DNA from: JAKLIX01 sp964605655
Lineage (GTDB): Bacteria > Bacteroidota > Bacteroidia > Bacteroidales > CAIXZF01
NCBI GenBank assembly: GCA_964605655.1
Contig: CAZSDK010000002.1
Location: 62,001-126,000, forward strand
Direction: 5' to 3'
Length of the DNA stretch: 64,000 nucleotides
Under the pieces are notes generated by a model, which saw only the letters and a program-made list of their open reading frames with translations, was not told the origin of the DNA and searched no databases. Positions within the stretch are counted from its first letter, which is position 1. Each line of letters starts with the position of its first letter. Of the stretch, positions 43,474 through 51,899 are shown piece after piece. A program made the position numbers and the translations under genes.

Positions 43474-45738
43474 ATGAAACCATTCATTGCAATCATTACG
43501 ATGATGTCGCTGATCCAATCGTACCCCTGTCTTAGCCAGGTCAAACCAGTAAAAACACCCGTTTATCCTGTCACCAAAAAGGTGGAACAGGTGGATAATT
43601 ATTTCGGCACAAAAGTGGCCGATCCTTACCGCTGGCTGGAAGATGATAATTCGCAGGAAACGGCAGAGTGGGTCCTTCAGCAAAATGAGGTTACACAAAA
43701 CTATCTCTCCCAGATACCGGTCAGGGATCTCATTAAAGAAAGACTTACCGAAGCCTGGAACTTTGCACGGATGACCACACCGGTAAAAGTAAAAGGCAAA
43801 GAGTTTTTTATGTTCAATTCAGGTTTACAAAACCAATCGGTGCTCATCATGAGAGACCTGGATAAGAATAAAGAAACCGTCGTGGTGGATCCCAATGCTC
43901 TGGCCACTGACGGAAGCATCTCGATCTCCCAGTTTGAGGCTTCCAACGATGGGAAATACCTGGCTTATGCCCTTTCTAAAAGCGGAAGCGATTGGAATGA
44001 GATCTATGTCTATGATCTGAAAAAAAAGAAATTACTTTCCGATGAGATCAAATGGGTGAAATTTTCCAATATCTCATGGAAAGGGAAAGGGTTCTATTAC
44101 AGCCGCTATGATCAGCCCGACCGGAGGACTGAAAAAACCAAGGCGAACGAATATCACAAAGTGTATTATCACGAAGTAGGCTCCAGCCAGTCAAAGGACG
44201 ATCTGATCTACGAAAACAAAGAGTATCCCCAACGTAATTATATTGCCCAGGTTTCTGATGATGAAAGATTTCTCTTTATCTATGAACAGGAATCCACCTC
44301 CGGCAATGCTCTTTACTACAAAGACCTGAAGTCTTCTGACGCACCGTTTGTCCCTCTTTTCAAGGGATTTCAGTACACCTATGAGGTAATTGGAAATTTT
44401 GGCGATTCCATCCTCGTACGTACCGATGAAGGAGCCGCCCGCTATCGTTTGATCCTGAAAGATGTCAAAGATACCGACCGCGAGATCTACCGGGTTTTTA
44501 TTGAGGAAGATGATCAAAACCTTCTTGAATCAGCCCATTTGGCCAAGGACTACCTCATCGTAAAATATCTGAACATGGCTTCCAGCCTTATTCTGATGTA
44601 TGACAGGAACGGAGAACTGACCGATAAGATCGCATCTCCTACCCTCGGGACTATCGGTACCATCCACTCAAAAATGGACGACGCGGAATTTTACTATTCT
44701 CTGACCTCTTTTACATTCCCGGTGCGCATTTATAAATACAATAAAGAGATGCGTACGAGCCGGCTGATGTTCGATCCCAAGACGGTATTCTCACCCTCCG
44801 ATTATGAGATCAAGCAGGTTACTTATAAAAGTTTCGATGAAACTGAGGTCACCATGTTTGTGGTACATAAAAAAGGAATCATTCTTAACGGTTCTAATCC
44901 GGCTCTTTTATATGGTTATGGCGGGTTTAACGAAAGCATGACACCTTTTTTCAGTGTGAGTAACATGGTCTTTCTCGAAAATGGAGGTGTGCTGGCCGTG
45001 CCTAACCTCAGAGGAGGCGGTGAATACGGAGAGGCCTGGCACCAGGGTGGCATCAAAGAGAAGAAACAAAACGTCTTTAATGATTTTATTGCCGCCGCCA
45101 GGTATTTGATCAACAACAGCTATACCAGCTCCGAAAAGTTAGCCATTGCAGGAGGTTCCAACGGAGGTTTGCTGGTGGGTGCGTGTATGACCCAGGAACC
45201 CAGCCTGTTTAAAGTGGCCCTACCCGCCGTGGGGGTCATGGATATGCTTCGCTATCAGAAGTTTACAATCGGATGGGCCTGGAAATCAGATTATGGTTCC
45301 AGCGACGAAGAAACGGACTTTAAGTACTTATACAAATATTCACCCCTGCACAATATTAAGAATGGGGTGAGTTACCCCGCAACCCTGGTCACCACCGCTG
45401 ATCATGACGACAGGGTGGTACCGGCCCATTCCTTCAAATTTATTGCCACCTTGCAGGAAAAGAACAAAGGGAACAATCCCCAGCTGATCAGGATCCAGAC
45501 CAAAGCCGGTCATGGTGCCGGTAAATCAACACAGGTAAGAATTGATGAACTTTCCGATGTCTGGGCTTTCACCTTCCAGAACCTGGGAATGGAACTTGTA
45601 GTTAAGCCCTCGGCGAAGGAAACCGCTCCGCAAAAAGGGAAACCGGCTTACATCAACGATCCTTTGTACAAACAAGTCAAACCCCAGAAACCGGTGGTCA
45701 AGGACGAGGTCAAACTGAAGACCGACAGCATCAAATAA
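43474..45738 (+). CDS. Secreted prolyl oligopeptidase (S9A)
   Basis: The ATG at 43474 is chosen over the upstream TTG (43393) because it begins a signal peptide (MKPFIAIITMMSLIQSYPCLSQ). The family N-terminus 'VADPYRWLEDDNSQETAEWV' follows, then a seven-bladed beta-propeller (about 85-430) and an alpha/beta-hydrolase domain. The catalytic Ser lies in GGSNGG (about 562), Asp in 'DHDDRV' (about 645) and His in 'KAGHGAG' (about 678). The enzyme cleaves short peptides after proline; the signal peptide places it in the periplasm or outside. A Lys/Pro-rich tail of about 45 residues extends beyond the usual end. The total of 754 residues is slightly longer than typical because of the two ends. Confidence 0.93.
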   Translation: MKPFIAIITMMSLIQSYPCLSQVKPVKTPVYPVTKKVEQVDNYFGTKVADPYRWLEDDNSQETAEWVLQQNEVTQNYLSQIPVRDLIKERLTEAWNFARMTTPVKVKGKEFFMFNSGLQNQSVLIMRDLDKNKETVVVDPNALATDGSISISQFEASNDGKYLAYALSKSGSDWNEIYVYDLKKKKLLSDEIKWVKFSNISWKGKGFYYSRYDQPDRRTEKTKANEYHKVYYHEVGSSQSKDDLIYENKEYPQRNYIAQVSDDERFLFIYEQESTSGNALYYKDLKSSDAPFVPLFKGFQYTYEVIGNFGDSILVRTDEGAARYRLILKDVKDTDREIYRVFIEEDDQNLLESAHLAKDYLIVKYLNMASSLILMYDRNGELTDKIASPTLGTIGTIHSKMDDAEFYYSLTSFTFPVRIYKYNKEMRTSRLMFDPKTVFSPSDYEIKQVTYKSFDETEVTMFVVHKKGIILNGSNPALLYGYGGFNESMTPFFSVSNMVFLENGGVLAVPNLRGGGEYGEAWHQGGIKEKKQNVFNDFIAAARYLINNSYTSSEKLAIAGGSNGGLLVGACMTQEPSLFKVALPAVGVMDMLRYQKFTIGWAWKSDYGSSDEETDFKYLYKYSPLHNIKNGVSYPATLVTTADHDDRVVPAHSFKFIATLQEKNKGNNPQLIRIQTKAGHGAGKSTQVRIDELSDVWAFTFQNLGMELVVKPSAKETAPQKGKPAYINDPLYKQVKPQKPVVKDEVKLKTDSIK

Positions 45739-45743
45739 CTTCC

Positions 45744-46934
45744 TTACTTTCCTGTCCAGCCATCAGGGAACATAGCAGGAGGCGCAAAAGCCGGGTTCAC
45801 CAGGAAGCTGCTGTCATTCAGGCTGAGAATAAAAGCCTTCAGATCCGCTTTTTCTGAAAAGGTGAGGCGGGCACCTCCCGTGGAGATGTGATGCATCAAC
45901 GGACTGATATAAGGTGACCATACCAGGCTGTCGGAATAAAAATTGATCACATTATCCAGGGTCCTGAAACGGCCATCGTGCATATAAGGGCCGGTGAGGC
46001 TCACATTCCTGAGTGTGGTAGCCTTATATGCCCCAATATCCATAGTGTTGCCGGTGACATGATACCTGTCACGAATATCTTCAAAGGGCCCTGTGAAAAT
46101 GGAATCTTTACCGTTGTTATAAAACAAATGCGTGGTGAACAGGGGATTGCCTGATCCTCCGTGACAATGGAAACAGTCGGCCCCATTCTCCGTCGAAAAT
46201 AACACGTACCCATTCAGTTCCTGCTGCGTGAGCTGCAACTCTCCCCGTAAATACCGGTCGAAACGGGAGTTACTTGTCACCAGGGTCCTCACAAACTGGG
46301 CGATGGCCTTGCTGATATTCTTAAAAGTCACCGTCGACGAACCAAATGCCTTGTAAAATAACTCCGGGTAACCGGGAATACTCTGTATCATGGCTTTGGA
46401 CCGGTTGGTGTCGGAATTCATCTCATGAGGGACCATAACACCCAACCTTACAATATCTTCAAGGGTCCTCTTTGATGGATCAGGATTGCTTTTGCTGATC
46501 AGCCCATTCCAGAAATATCCCTCATTGTTCCATACCAGGTTGATCAACGGCAGCATATAATGAGGCGTCAGTACCCCTGTAACCCCGTATGGATGGCCAT
46601 CATGGTACTTGGGATGATTGATCCCGCATTCAAAAGAATTTTCCTGCAAATGACAGGTGCCGCAAGTCATCAGGGAATCAGGGTGAGACCTGCCGGCTAA
46701 ACGACCGTCGTAAAACAGGTAACGTCCCAGTGCAATACCCTCATAGGTCATCGGGTTGTCAGCAGGGATGTTCAGCAGGGTTGGGAAAAATTTGGGAATG
46801 ACGAAGTCATACGGCGTGGGCGTATAACCCGCAGGTCCCTCCTCCTCATGGTCCTTTTTACAGGATATCAATGCCACAACCAGCATCAGTATCACCGATC
46901 CGTGTAAAGCTGATCTCCTCAGGAACCATTTCAT
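45744..46934 (-). CDS. Di-heme cytochrome c peroxidase-like lipoprotein (MbnH/MauG-like)
   Basis: The start at 46934 is preferred over 47009 because it begins a lipoprotein signal (lipobox L-I-S-C25). This also removes an overlap with the upstream gene. Two heme c sites are present: CGTCH (91-95) and CFHCH (about 254-258). 'GPYMHDGRF' near residue 317 carries the conserved region around the high-potential heme ligand. Members of the family are either peroxide-reducing peroxidases or, like MauG and MbnH, oxidise a Trp or Tyr in a partner protein. The adjacent MbnP-like gene argues for the second role. After the lipid Cys the sequence reads CKKDHEEE, an acidic export signal. It is the third gene of the operon. 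Confidence 0.9.
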   Translation of the reverse strand: MKWFLRRSALHGSVILMLVVALISCKKDHEEEGPAGYTPTPYDFVIPKFFPTLLNIPADNPMTYEGIALGRYLFYDGRLAGRSHPDSLMTCGTCHLQENSFECGINHPKYHDGHPYGVTGVLTPHYMLPLINLVWNNEGYFWNGLISKSNPDPSKRTLEDIVRLGVMVPHEMNSDTNRSKAMIQSIPGYPELFYKAFGSSTVTFKNISKAIAQFVRTLVTSNSRFDRYLRGELQLTQQELNGYVLFSTENGADCFHCHGGSGNPLFTTHLFYNNGKDSIFTGPFEDIRDRYHVTGNTMDIGAYKATTLRNVSLTGPYMHDGRFRTLDNVINFYSDSLVWSPYISPLMHHISTGGARLTFSEKADLKAFILSLNDSSFLVNPAFAPPAMFPDGWTGK

Positions 46935-46965
46935 TCTGCTATGAATTCTGAATCTTGTCACAGGA

Positions 46966-47763
46966 TTATTGCTCAGTAACAGCGCCCGTCGAAAATACAT
47001 CAAAGCCATTCTCCATGGCCTTCCGCATCAGTTCCTGGTTCTCCATGATGGCCCCTCCGGTCACGTTCCAGTCCCACAGATGGGGCGTCTTAAACCAACT
47101 CTCCACATTCATGATCAGCTCCATGCTCACCGTCTTCCCTTCTGTTAACGTAAATGCAGAGGCAGGCAGGGTGACGGTGAAGTAATTTTGCACGAAGACC
47201 ACCTGGCCGGTATTGGTGGTATCTCTGCCTATGCCCAGGTGGAAGTTAAAGGGCATTTCCAGGTTGGCAGGGTCTTTCCATTTACCATCCAGTTTCAGGT
47301 AATGGTATCCTCCTCCCAGAAAATCGGGCCAGAACATGTTGATCTCAGGCGGATTGATGAATAGCCCGTTCTTGTTTCTTGCTTCGTCAATACCAAAGAT
47401 AAAAGAAACAGAGTCATAGGTGCCTGCCGGTATTTTATCGTACACATTCCACTGGCAGGTACTAGCATCCCGGGAATCCACATAATAAATATCCTGCCAG
47501 TCGTTGATCACCACCTTGCTACCCCCATGCCGGTGCAGGGTCACGTCTGAGACAAAATACGTGATCCCGTTGATCATGTATTCATTGCCGGCTTCATTGG
47601 TATATTTCAGGGTATCATATTGAATTTCCTGACCCTCAACATAGTGTTTGAAAGTAAGGACCAATTTTCCGGAGGGTGGTTCAACCACAGGTTCTTCATC
47701 CTCCTTTTTGCAGGAAAATAAAATGACCAGGGGAAGCAGAACCAGAAGGATGTACTTATTCAT
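46966..47763 (-). CDS. MbnP-like copper-binding lipoprotein
   Basis: The 265-residue protein has lipobox L-F-S-C18 followed by CKKEDEE. The body is a beta-rich MbnP-type domain: 'YMINGITYFVSDVTLHRHGG', 'FIFGIDEARNKNGLF', and 'MFWPDFLGGGYHYLKLDG', which is the family hallmark around the conserved Trp and aromatic strand. In methanotrophs, MbnP binds copper after its partner MbnH converts a Trp to kynurenine. His and Trp residues are available here (HRHGG, FWPDF, GYHY), but I cannot say which Trp would be modified. The gene ends 31 bp before the di-heme gene and starts 5 bp after the receptor gene, so all three form an operon. Confidence 0.87.
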   Translation of the reverse strand: MNKYILLVLLPLVILFSCKKEDEEPVVEPPSGKLVLTFKHYVEGQEIQYDTLKYTNEAGNEYMINGITYFVSDVTLHRHGGSKVVINDWQDIYYVDSRDASTCQWNVYDKIPAGTYDSVSFIFGIDEARNKNGLFINPPEINMFWPDFLGGGYHYLKLDGKWKDPANLEMPFNFHLGIGRDTTNTGQVVFVQNYFTVTLPASAFTLTEGKTVSMELIMNVESWFKTPHLWDWNVTGGAIMENQELMRKAMENGFDVFSTGAVTEQ

Positions 47764-47768
47764 ATCTG

Positions 47769-50108
47769 TCAGAATGATCCTATAAAAGTAATATGGAATA
47801 CCCTTCCGGGCTCAAATAATTTTTCGGTGGTCCCCACAATTTTCCTGTTGAGATGCTCATAATAAGCCAGATCGAAGAGATTATTCACTCCGCCCGATAT
47901 CCTGAAATTCTCTGAAGGCTGATACTGCAGAGCCAGGTTCACCAGGGTAAACCCTTCTGATTTAGGCTCATACATGGCTTTTGAAACTTCGTTCTGGGCG
48001 GCTACCAGACGGGCAGAAATGCTGGGGACCAGTTTTGAACGGAATAAGGAAGCCGACAGGCTGAGGGTCGATTCCAGGGGAGGGATCTCATTCAGGGGAT
48101 CTTTCTTCACGGTTTCCTGGTCGACCGGTTTGTTATTGAACAGGATGATCTTTTCGGCTTCTGAAAGCAAGGCATGGGTATAAGCCATCATCCAGTCAAG
48201 CTGGAATATTCCTGCGAGTTTGGGGGACTGATAACTCAGCTCAAATCCGTTCAGCAGGGCATAGTCGGCATTGTAAAACTGCTTGACCCCCAAGGCTCCG
48301 CTCGTTTTAGGTGTTGCCACCGAAGATGGAAGCTTGTTCCCGGTGATGAACCCGGTGATGTATGACATGAAACCATTGACATAGCACCTGCCAAGGTCCG
48401 GATCAGAAAAACGAAGCGTCAGGTCGCCCTGGTAATTGACCTCGGGCTTTAACCCGGGATCCCCGATATAATCGTAATTGTCGTAGCCGACGGTCAGAAA
48501 TTTGATGTAACGTTCTGTCATATTGGGACTTCTGACCCCTCTCCCGGCAGCCAGGCTCACCGACCAGTTCCGGTTCAGGGAGTGCGTGGCACCACAGTTG
48601 AAACTCAGGTTGTTGAAGGTCGATGCTGACTTTTCAAAGTAGGATACCCCTTCTTTGATGATCTTCAGTGTATCCTCCGAATTCCCTGTGTTGATATCAT
48701 AACGGGCAGAGAGTTCCAGGCTGGTCTTGCCGATGTTTCTCTTGTACTCGGCGAACACTCCGGTGTTGTGAATGGAAGCGTCGTACCACAGGTTAGTGTT
48801 GACTTTCATCGTCATGATCTGGCCCCCCATGTTCATCTTCATCTGCATTTTCCTGGTGCCGTCTTTCCAGGTCCCTTCATAATCGGCACCTATATTGAAC
48901 CAATGGTCCCCGATGGCCCACTTGGTGGTCACCCTCCCGCCGGTATTCCTGGCATCCACGGTGGCAATGGCCTGCATGGTGGAATAGTTAGAACGTAAGG
49001 AGTTGTCCATCACATGGTCGACATCAGCGCTGTACATTTTCACCTCTATAGCCTGGAGAAAGGGAGAAATATTGATGACCAGGTAGTCGAGGGAGCCAAT
49101 CCAGGTGTCGTCCGACTTTTCATCCATGGGAAGCGAAGGATACAGGACATCCCTTCCGTGTGATTCCCGGTAGTTAAGAATAAGTCTCTGATCTTTACAA
49201 GGTTGAAATCCAATACCGGCAGTATAACTGTACTTTTTGAAGCCTGACTTGACCTCATTCCCGTCTCCGTCGCTGTAGTTGTCATATTTCTTGTACCCAC
49301 CTGAAAGGTGCATGCTCAGCTTCTTTCCTCCTGCATCCAGGATGAGGTGTTGCCGGCTGCCGTTCCAGTTCGACTCAAAACCGCTCATGGCCGTGCCATG
49401 GACCTCAGTCTTTTCAAAAAACCTGGGCTGGTAGGTGTTCAGGTTGATGATACCTCCGAAAGAAGGCCCGTATTTAAGCACATAAGGTCCCTTGACGATC
49501 TCCATGTTTTCCACGTCCTCAATTTCCACATGGGCTGTGGTGGGGTCCATACGGTTCGGACAGCCTCCTTCCACCCGTATGCCATTATCCAACTGAACGT
49601 TCAGCTGAGAAAAGCGCAATCCCCTCACCACAGGGTCGAGTCCGGTGCCTCCTTTCCTGATGGCCGAGAAATTCGGCACCTCACGGAGAAAATCACCTAT
49701 GTCGCGGTTGCTGCTCTGCCTTATTTTGATTTCCGAGATGCGGGTGGCGACGATCATGGGTGTCATCTTTCCTTCCACCACAAACTCCCCCAGATGAAAT
49801 ACCCTGGGCACCATGATCCATGACAGCTTCGTTGAAGACTGCTCCGGTCGCAGCGATAATGACTGGTCGATGTAACCTACATGTTTTAAGACCACCGATA
49901 TCATTCCTGAAGAAGAGGTCTCAAAGTTGAAATTGCCTTTATCATCGGTCATGACCTGGAAATAGTGCTCCTGGTCAGAAATCTGCACATCGGCAATGGG
50001 TTTGCGGGTCATACTGTCGAGAACCACACCAGAAAATTTCAGGGATGATTGGCTGAGGACCCAAAAAGGGAGGAGAATCAATAAGTACAGAAAAAGCAAC
50101 TTTCTCAT
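47769..50108 (-). CDS. TonB-dependent copper receptor, OprC/NosA-like
   Basis: A signal peptide (about 1-19, ending VLSQ) is followed by a carboxypeptidase-regulatory-like domain (about 25-100, 'FSGVVLDSMTRKPIADVQIS'). A plug follows (about 110-240, 'VVRGLRFSQLNVQLDNGIRV', 'IVKGPYVLKYG'), then a beta-barrel ending in Phe. The plug holds GGCPNRMDPTTAHV: Cys183 and Met187 form the C-x-x-x-M motif that binds copper in OprC. A Met-rich barrel loop ('KMQMKMNMGGQIMTMK', about 425-440) could add thioether ligands. It is the first gene of an operon with the MbnP-like and MbnH-like genes. The inferred job is copper import across the outer membrane. Confidence 0.88.
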   Translation of the reverse strand: MRKLLFLYLLILLPFWVLSQSSLKFSGVVLDSMTRKPIADVQISDQEHYFQVMTDDKGNFNFETSSSGMISVVLKHVGYIDQSLSLRPEQSSTKLSWIMVPRVFHLGEFVVEGKMTPMIVATRISEIKIRQSSNRDIGDFLREVPNFSAIRKGGTGLDPVVRGLRFSQLNVQLDNGIRVEGGCPNRMDPTTAHVEIEDVENMEIVKGPYVLKYGPSFGGIINLNTYQPRFFEKTEVHGTAMSGFESNWNGSRQHLILDAGGKKLSMHLSGGYKKYDNYSDGDGNEVKSGFKKYSYTAGIGFQPCKDQRLILNYRESHGRDVLYPSLPMDEKSDDTWIGSLDYLVINISPFLQAIEVKMYSADVDHVMDNSLRSNYSTMQAIATVDARNTGGRVTTKWAIGDHWFNIGADYEGTWKDGTRKMQMKMNMGGQIMTMKVNTNLWYDASIHNTGVFAEYKRNIGKTSLELSARYDINTGNSEDTLKIIKEGVSYFEKSASTFNNLSFNCGATHSLNRNWSVSLAAGRGVRSPNMTERYIKFLTVGYDNYDYIGDPGLKPEVNYQGDLTLRFSDPDLGRCYVNGFMSYITGFITGNKLPSSVATPKTSGALGVKQFYNADYALLNGFELSYQSPKLAGIFQLDWMMAYTHALLSEAEKIILFNNKPVDQETVKKDPLNEIPPLESTLSLSASLFRSKLVPSISARLVAAQNEVSKAMYEPKSEGFTLVNLALQYQPSENFRISGGVNNLFDLAYYEHLNRKIVGTTEKLFEPGRVFHITFIGSF

Positions 50109-50223
50109 CTTGACGTTTTTAATTAGTATATGGTTCTGATGGGGCGAATATAATTAAATAAGAGACATAAATACTGGTTTCAGTTGCCTTTAGGGGTCTT
50201 AAATAGAATGGTTCTAACTTTTG

Positions 50224-50231
50224 TATCTTTG
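50224..50231 (+). promoter_or_regulatory. -7 box upstream of the Smr gene
   Basis: TATCTTTG is an exact TAnnTTTG match. It lies 11 bp before the ATG, so the transcript would have a very short leader. No clear -33 element is seen. Confidence 0.55.
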
Positions 50232-50242
50232 CAAAAAAAATT

Positions 50243-51331
50243 ATGCTTTTCAAGGTAGGAGACAGGGTTAAGTTCTTGAATGAGTCGGGAGGCGGGGTTG
50301 TTTCTGCCATCATCAGCCCGAGCCTGGTCAAGGTCATGATAGAAGACGGTTTTGAGATACCCACCGCTGCAGGTGAGCTGGTACTCATGGACACAGGCGA
50401 TCCCGGAGGAAGATTCTTCAGGGAGGATGTGCGGGTTAAACTGCCGGATGCCCCCGGTGAAGAGGAAACTCAGCCGGCGATGGAGATGGAAAGAGTCACT
50501 CCCCTGCTCCGGGTGGCGACGAAAAAGCCCACCCCTGCCGGGGTTTACCTGGCTTTCGTTCCTCACCAGCAAAAATGGCTCATCACCGGCGCCCTCGATA
50601 TCTTTCTACTGAACAACACCCCATGCGACCTGCATTACACCTATTTCCTGATCGAGAATGACCGTTCTTTCACCGGCATGGACCACGACACCATCCCTGC
50701 TTTCAGCAAGATGTACCTGCAAACCATCGACCGGGAAGAGATCGGCGACTGGAACCAGGGCATCCTCCAGATCCTGTTTTTCAGGGATACCATGAAGAAG
50801 GTGCTGCTGCCGGTAAGCTGCAACTTCTATGTCAAAGACAGTAAGTTTTTGAAGGAAGACAGCTATGTCAGCAGCTCGGTGCTGGATCGCAAGGCCCTGC
50901 TGACCACGCTGGCCGAGTTTGAGAAGATGGGTACGGTGACTTCCCGTTCGGTGGAAGGAAGATCAACCCCGGCTCCACCCGATCACACCGCTTCCAGGGT
51001 CTTCAGGGAACCGCCCCTCATCGAGAAACACCGGACCGCACCCGGGGAAGCCGAGGTCGACCTTCATATTGAAGAGCTGGTGGATAACGACTCCGGGCTG
51101 GACCCGGAACATATCCTGAGGATACAACTCGACTACTTCGGCAAGTGTCTGGAGAGTGCCCTGTCGAACAACTACCACAAGGTGATCTTCATTCACGGCG
51201 TGGGCAACGGGACCCTGAAGTCGGAGGTCAGGATGATCCTCGACGGGTATGAAGGGCTGACCCACCAGCAGGCCAGCATGGCCAAATACGGTGTGGGAGC
51301 CATCGAGGTGAACATTTTGCATAACCGCTAA
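50243..51331 (+). CDS. DUF2027 and Smr domain protein
   Basis: The N-terminus (about 1-50, 'MLFKVGDRVKFLNESGGGVV') is a KOW/SH3-like segment. A DUF2027-type beta domain follows (about 85-220, 'LAFVPHQQKWLITGALDIFLLNNT'). A linker rich in Pro, Thr and charged residues leads to a C-terminal Smr domain (about 280-362), with 'EVDLHIEELV' and the HGxGxGxL motif as 'HGVGNGTLK'. Smr domains bind nucleic acids or nick DNA and RNA, as in MutS2. This architecture is known to me from Bacteroidota, where its role is not well defined. The RNase P RNA gene starts directly after the stop codon. Confidence 0.87.
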   Translation: MLFKVGDRVKFLNESGGGVVSAIISPSLVKVMIEDGFEIPTAAGELVLMDTGDPGGRFFREDVRVKLPDAPGEEETQPAMEMERVTPLLRVATKKPTPAGVYLAFVPHQQKWLITGALDIFLLNNTPCDLHYTYFLIENDRSFTGMDHDTIPAFSKMYLQTIDREEIGDWNQGILQILFFRDTMKKVLLPVSCNFYVKDSKFLKEDSYVSSSVLDRKALLTTLAEFEKMGTVTSRSVEGRSTPAPPDHTASRVFREPPLIEKHRTAPGEAEVDLHIEELVDNDSGLDPEHILRIQLDYFGKCLESALSNNYHKVIFIHGVGNGTLKSEVRMILDGYEGLTHQQASMAKYGVGAIEVNILHNR

Positions 51332-51332
51332 A

Positions 51333-51717
51333 CAACAATCCGTTCTGTCGCTGCACCTGCGGGTGCAGAGGAAAGTCCGGGCAACATAGAGCGCCATACT
51401 TCCTAACAGGAAGGTACACCGGATGAGGGTGTAACAGAGAGGGCCACAGAAAACAACCACCCTGCCGGCTCAGGCCGGACGGGGAAAGGGTGAAAACGTG
51501 AGGTAAGAGCTCACGTCGCGGTGTGGTGACATGCCACGAGGGTAAACCTTATGGGTTGAAAGGCCAAATATACCGGGGCATGTAGGGTGGCTCGCCCGAT
51601 CCCGGGGGGTAGGCCGTAAGAGCCGGATGGCGACATCCGGCCCAGATAAATGACAGAACGTCCCGCCAGGCCTCAGGGCCTTCCGGGACCGACAGAACCC
51701 GGCTTACAGGATTGTTG
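51333..51717 (+). ncRNA. rnpB: RNase P RNA, type A
   Basis: The conserved core is readable: 'GAGGAAAGTCCGGGC' near the 5' end, 'ACAGAGAGGGCCACAGAAA', 'GAAAGGGTGAAAACGTGAGGTAAGAG' split over the specificity domain, 'GGGTAAACC', and 'GATAAATGACAG' with 'ACAGAACCCGGCTTA' near the 3' end. The outer helix P1 pairs CAACAATCC (51333-51341) with GGATTGTTG (51709-51717). It is the catalytic RNA that trims the 5' ends of tRNA precursors. The first base is one nucleotide behind the Smr stop codon, so it is probably co-transcribed or starts inside that gene. Confidence 0.95.
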
Positions 51718-51727
51718 CTCATCCACT

Positions 51728-51757
51728 GGGGCCGCCCTTCGGGGCGGCCTCTTTTTT
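51728..51757 (+). terminator. Terminator of RNase P RNA
   Basis: GGCCGCCC (51730-51737) pairs with GGGCGGCC (51742-51749) around a stable TTCG tetraloop and is followed by six T residues. Confidence 0.93.
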
Positions 51758-51869
51758 AGTGAGTGCTCCTTTTCGTACCCCAATAATTCCATTTTTATAC
51801 CGTTAATTTCAAACACCTTCATGTTGATAAGTATGCCCTGAATCCTACGAATTACAGGTACTTTCATGC

Positions 51870-51877
51870 TACTTTTG
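51870..51877 (+). promoter_or_regulatory. -7 box of the TPR/barrel operon
   Basis: TACTTTTG matches TAnnTTTG and lies 22 bp before the start codon of the TPR gene. No convincing -33 element is visible. Confidence 0.5.
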
Positions 51878-51899
51878 AGCTAAATTCATCATTATCAAT

